DNA from: a virus
Length of the DNA: 64,000 bases
Virus record (IMG/VR): IMGVR_UViG_3300029882_000268
Location: 26,119 to 90,118 of that record
Strand: one strand, 5' to 3'
The first letter of the stretch is position 1. The number at the start of each line of letters is the position of its first letter. Positions 62,993 to 64,000 of this stretch are shown here, one piece after another. The notes under the pieces are model-generated. The model worked only from the letters and a program-made list of their open reading frames with translations, was not told where the DNA came from and ran no database searches. The translations under genes were made by a program, and so were the position numbers.

Positions 62993-64000
62993 CTAAAGAG
63001 TGATTTTCCCCGCGTTCTCGTCCTGACCACCCTCAGGTTCTAATACGCCGTTTTCGTCGCTTTCCTCGGGCTCTTCGGGTTCAGGATCAGGAATATCCCC
63101 CTCGCTTAGAAGGTGCCAACGGTAACGATTCTTCGGGATGGGGTAATTCAAATAGCGCAACGAGGCGATATTCGGACGCCCGGGGAATGGTCCGACGATC
63201 CGTCCGTCCATGAGCTTTACCAGCCAGTCGCCAGCGTCACCCGAATACAAAGCCGTATCGAGCCCCGCCGTCGCTGATGGTCTGTAGATACGACCGTCGA
63301 TTGTGATCGTTCCGGGAATGCCGTCCACCGCAAGATAGCGCATTTCGTGTTCATTATCCAGCGTGACTGCGTTAGTAAATTCCGCAGAGCCCTGCTTCTT
63401 GACCAAGTTGAGCAGCTTGTTCTTGAACTGTGGGCCGAGCGGGAGCGTGCCCGATGGCTTACCCAATTGATCGTACACCACAACGAACAGCGGCTTAGGC
63501 TGTGTTTTGAGTGAGCGACCTCTGTATTGGCGGATGACCCGAGCCACGTCACTTGTAGTAGGCTTGCAGGGCTTCTCCACCGAGAGATCAATCTTGCGGT
63601 ACTTCGGTGGACGCTTAATCGTCTTGCCTGCGGTGACCACATGATTCTGTGTTTCGTTTACGAATGATTGCGGCAGGTTGAATGTGCCGTGATATGTCTT
63701 GATGAAATCGTCCTCGGTCAACTCCCCCGTGGTCTTGTCGGTGTCCGTCTCCCTGCTCATCCCCTTGTAGCAATTGAGCACGGTGCTGTAGATTTGAACG
63801 ATCACTTCCTGCTGATAGTCCATCACGAGCATGAAGTTCGCAACCTCGTCGCAGAGGACGTGGATCGCCTCAGCCAAAAGTTCACTCATGGCTTGGGGCT
63901 GATTCTCCACCAGCGGCAAGGTCATGGAAAACACAGTAAAATTGGGAATTCCGAGGTCTAGATTCAGGGTCACACGAGGGTTCTGGTCACGAATGACGTT
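62993..64000 (-). CDS. Hypothetical virion protein, 5' end beyond window
   Basis: At least 326 residues. A GTG at 63971-63973 can start it, but the frame stays open to the window edge (NVIRDQNPRVTLNLDLGIPN), so it is probably longer. Domains: helical N-terminal part (MSELLAEAIHVLCDEVANFM), a middle with RVIRQYRGRSLKTQPKPLFV, and a beta region (AVDGIPGTITIDGRIYRPSA), acidic C-terminus (PDPEPEEPEESDENG). Not recognised. Confidence 0.65.
   Translation of the reverse strand, partial: NVIRDQNPRVTLNLDLGIPNFTVFSMTLPLVENQPQAMSELLAEAIHVLCDEVANFMLVMDYQQEVIVQIYSTVLNCYKGMSRETDTDKTTGELTEDDFIKTYHGTFNLPQSFVNETQNHVVTAGKTIKRPPKYRKIDLSVEKPCKPTTSDVARVIRQYRGRSLKTQPKPLFVVVYDQLGKPSGTLPLGPQFKNKLLNLVKKQGSAEFTNAVTLDNEHEMRYLAVDGIPGTITIDGRIYRPSATAGLDTALYSGDAGDWLVKLMDGRIVGPFPGRPNIASLRYLNYPIPKNRYRWHLLSEGDIPDPEPEEPEESDENGVLEPEGGQDENAGKITL

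Noticed and set aside
1-64000. CRISPR arrays or integrase/attachment site
   Set aside because: No spaced direct repeats and no recombinase gene seen.

Overview
The window is part of the genome of a large tailed bacteriophage with a contractile tail (myovirus), probably jumbo-sized. Evidence: a 1221-residue tail sheath protein, a probable tail tube, an HK97-type major capsid protein, a prohead protease with a large scaffold-like partner, dense gene packing with 4-nt stop/start overlaps, and a heavy load of homing endonucleases (three GIY-YIG, eight HNH/endonuclease VII type). No terminase or portal is visible, so those lie outside the window. The host cannot be read directly. Several exported proteins and two secreted-type beta domains resemble families I associate with Acidobacteriota; that is an inference only.

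Layout. 1-29.6 kb: virion structural genes, almost all on the minus strand (fibre-like proteins, capsid, scaffold/protease, tube, sheath, baseplate or neck-like proteins), repeatedly interrupted by homing endonuclease genes. 29.6-33.5 kb: small accessory genes on both strands (papain-like protein, P-loop kinase, DUF1599-like protein). 33.5-46.7 kb: metabolic and host-interaction genes: a secreted TonB-C-like protein, an NAD+ salvage pair (NadV and NadM-Nudix), a UvrD/PcrA-type helicase interrupted by an intein, a PP2C phosphatase, a group of exported proteins, a decayed chimeric gene, and a radical SAM gene that needs a -1 frameshift. 46.7-49.5 kb: a minus-strand tRNA array with several abnormal tRNAs. 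49.5-55.3 kb: small genes, including a PTH2-like peptidyl-tRNA hydrolase. 55.3-55.75 kb: a circularly permuted two-piece tmRNA gene. 57.3-59.6 kb: two probable DNA-hypermodification genes. 59.6-64 kb: a ParB-like protein, tRNA-Trp and more virion proteins.

How it fits together. Three themes stand out. (1) Translation: about a dozen tRNA genes, a phage tmRNA and a PTH2-like protein together form a phage-encoded tRNA supply and ribosome-rescue set. Three tRNAs have long variable arms with anticodons not normally found on that class, and three have insertions that appear to lie in the anticodon loop. (2) Resistance to host defence: the Nampt/NMNAT pair can rebuild NAD+, and the kinase-like and Mom-like genes suggest hypermodified thymine or other altered bases. 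(3) Transcription: a shared promoter (CCTAGCC, 19 nt, then TAKAAT) stands before the tmRNA, the TonB-like gene, the 36.9-kb operon, the decayed gene and, in variant form, a homing endonuclease; a broader family of GTATTA-type -10 elements lies 8-30 nt upstream of many other genes and tRNAs.
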